Of a DNA stretch of 64,000 nucleotides, positions 62,460 to 64,000 are shown one piece after another. This DNA is from JAKAGZ01 sp964595355 (GTDB lineage Bacteria > Bacteroidota > Ignavibacteria > Ignavibacteriales > Ignavibacteriaceae). Where the stretch lies: positions 1 through 64,000 of the forward strand of contig CAZQQD010000001.1 of assembly GCA_964595355.1 (NCBI GenBank), read 5' to 3'. How positions within the stretch are numbered: the first letter of the stretch is position 1; every line of letters starts with the position of its first letter. Below the pieces are notes generated by a model, which did not search any database, had not been told where the DNA came from, and saw only the letters and a program-made list of their open reading frames with translations. The translations under genes and the position numbers were made by a program.

Positions 62460-64000
62460 TTGGAAATAGGATCCACTGAAAATAAAGTAATACACTTCGA
62501 ACAAGAGCTTAAAGAGTTAAATAAAGTACTTTCTGAAATAAAAGCAGAAGGCGTACTTCCAGCCGAAATTGGTAATAAATTAAAAAAGTTCGAAGAAATA
62601 ATTGCCAACCTTAAGGAATCAGTCAGAGATTATATACTCATCTCTGAAGCATCAATAGATGTGATTTTTCGCATTTCACTTACAGGCAAACTTATTTTTA
62701 TTACCCCTTCCTGCGAAGAGGCGTTTGGTTATGAAATTGATGACGTTTTAGGTAAATCATTCATACAATTTATTTCAAAAGAAAACACCAAATCTGTAAT
62801 TGAAGCTCTTAAAAAATTTTTTAAAGAAAAAAAGCTTCGTAATTTTATCACAGCTGTAAATCATAAAAATGGTGAAGAAATACCTGTTGAAATAAACGCA
62901 AAAATTATTGAAATAAACGGGAAGATGCTTGGTCAGGGGACTATACACCTTATAAAAGAGAGAGTAAAATCAGAAAATAAATTAAGAGCTTCAGAAAATA
63001 CTTTCAGAGCTGTTTGGGAAAGATCATCAGATGGCATGCGTTTAACTGATGAAACCGGAGTTGTATTCATGTGCAACCAGGCTTATTCTAAAATGGTAGG
63101 AATGTCCAAAGAAGAAATTGAAGGGAAATTATTTTCAGTGGTTTACGATCAGGCTTTTGCATCTGTCGCATTAAAAAATTACCAACTAAGCATCCAAAAA
63201 GGTAACATACACTCCAAGTATGAATCGACAGTAAATTTGTGGAATGGGGCACAACTCGATTTTGAAATCTCAAACTCATTTCTTGAAGAAATAAATAATA
63301 AAAGATACTTGTTGAGTATATTCAGAGATATTACTGATCGAAAATCGAGTGAATACCTTCTAAGAAAGAAAGATGACTTACTTCAGGGGATAGCTGAAGC
63401 TACCAGAAGCCTTATTTCGAACAGGGATATTAATACGGGTTTTAATTCGGCATTGAGAATTCTTGGTATTGCCGCTAATGTTGACAGAGTCTATATATAT
63501 AAGCATGAGATAATCGAAGAAACAGAGGAACTTTATGCCAAACTTCTTTTTGAATGGTCAGCTGAATCTGCAACAGCACAAATTGAGGATCCTGCTTTAC
63601 AAAAACTATCTTATTCGAGATTTGCCACTTTGAATTTTTATGAAAATTTTTCTAAAGGTAACTCGTTAAAATTTATTACTAAAGATTTACCTTCTCATGC
63701 TCAGAGTGCTTTTATTGATAAATCCATTAAATCTTTGATACTTGTGCCTATAATGGTTGATGATCAGTACTGGGGATTTGTTGGCTTTGATGATCTTACC
63801 AAGGATCGTCTCTGGACTGATAACGAAGAATCATTGTTATTTACTATGTCGGCAACTATAGCTGCAGTAATAAAGAATAATAATATTTCCTCTGATCTGC
63901 GTGAAAAGAATAAGGAATTAGATATTGCCCTAGCCAGGGCTGAGTCAGCTGTAAAAGCTAAGAGTGAATTTCTTGCACTTATGTCGCACGAAATCAGAAC
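62460..64000 (+). CDS. PAS-PAS-GAF sensor histidine kinase, truncated by the window edge
   Basis: The frame is open from 62460 to the window end (513 codons, no stop), so the protein is partial at its C-terminus. A TAA directly precedes the TTG at 62460, which is therefore the furthest possible start; no ATG occurs in the first 180 codons. A coiled-coil-like N-terminus (about 10-60) is followed by two PAS domains (about 65-170 with FVLITPSCEEAFGY-like sequence, and 180-300 ending SIFRDITDRK), a GAF domain (about 315-470) and the start of HisKA, with SHEI containing H510. No membrane helix is seen. It faces away from the citrate operon. A hybrid kinase with receiver domains beyond the edge is possible. 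Confidence 0.88.
   Translation, partial: MEIGSTENKVIHFEQELKELNKVLSEIKAEGVLPAEIGNKLKKFEEIIANLKESVRDYILISEASIDVIFRISLTGKLIFITPSCEEAFGYEIDDVLGKSFIQFISKENTKSVIEALKKFFKEKKLRNFITAVNHKNGEEIPVEINAKIIEINGKMLGQGTIHLIKERVKSENKLRASENTFRAVWERSSDGMRLTDETGVVFMCNQAYSKMVGMSKEEIEGKLFSVVYDQAFASVALKNYQLSIQKGNIHSKYESTVNLWNGAQLDFEISNSFLEEINNKRYLLSIFRDITDRKSSEYLLRKKDDLLQGIAEATRSLISNRDINTGFNSALRILGIAANVDRVYIYKHEIIEETEELYAKLLFEWSAESATAQIEDPALQKLSYSRFATLNFYENFSKGNSLKFITKDLPSHAQSAFIDKSIKSLILVPIMVDDQYWGFVGFDDLTKDRLWTDNEESLLFTMSATIAAVIKNNNISSDLREKNKELDIALARAESAVKAKSEFLALMSHEIR

Overview
The window is AT-rich bacterial chromosome with densely packed, operon-like genes. I see no tRNA, rRNA, CRISPR array, insertion sequence or phage gene. 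The gene content points to the Bacteroidota/Chlorobi side of the tree: an Oar-like TonB-dependent receptor, a DUF2851 protein, a peptidase S37, a single-chain E1 alpha/beta dehydrogenase and an Atg22/UMF1-type MFS protein. Ignavibacteria-like is my best guess, from memory of such genomes. The promoters agree: six intergenic regions carry TTG, exactly 20 nt, then TAnnTTT(G/A), the Bacteroidota primary-sigma pattern. Shine-Dalgarno sequences are also common and TTG starts are frequent.

Layout. 1-3.2 kb: TonB-dependent receptor (minus) with a strong terminator. 3.6-12.5 kb: asnS, then the membrane arm of complex I (nuoJKLM, nuoN), interrupted between nuoM and nuoN by an NhaD/ArsB-type ion antiporter and a 121-residue unknown. 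12.6-19.5 kb: NAD(P)HX repair enzyme, VanZ-like protein, TonB (ending at a strong terminator), YdcF-like protein, leucine dehydrogenase, nusB and an MFS transporter. 19.5-22.4 kb (minus): methionine-type aminotransferase and a Sel1-repeat protein, with a 29-bp palindrome just upstream. 22.7-36.9 kb (plus): pyrG, TPR protein, purN, purH, mreBCD, PBP2, rodA, dcd, pyrF, a membrane-anchored unknown and DUF2851, a run joining nucleotide synthesis to the rod-shape elongation machinery. 36.9-39.2 kb (minus): etfB, etfA and a DUF151/UVR nuclease from one near-perfect promoter. 39.4-46.5 kb (plus): clpS, typA, pepD and a six-PAS histidine kinase. 46.5-51.9 kb (minus): peptidase S37, an alanine-glyoxylate-type aminotransferase and a FAD oxidoreductase fused to a membrane polyferredoxin. 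52.2-54.2 kb: fused E1. 54.2-62.0 kb (minus): the most interesting locus. 62.5-64 kb: a PAS-PAS-GAF sensor kinase cut by the window edge.

The 54-62 kb operon reads, in transcription order, NADP-type isocitrate dehydrogenase, degenerate HD-domain protein, fungal-LYS4-like homoaconitase/aconitase, MmgE/PrpD dehydratase, a CitD-CitE fusion (citrate lyase gamma+beta) and CitF (alpha). Gene order follows reaction order for 2-oxoglutarate <-> isocitrate <-> cis-aconitate <-> citrate -> acetate + oxaloacetate, or a homologue of that series. The pairing of PrpD with a LYS4-like enzyme suggests that dehydration and hydration may be split between two proteins. This is inference. It is my main candidate for an undescribed pathway module.
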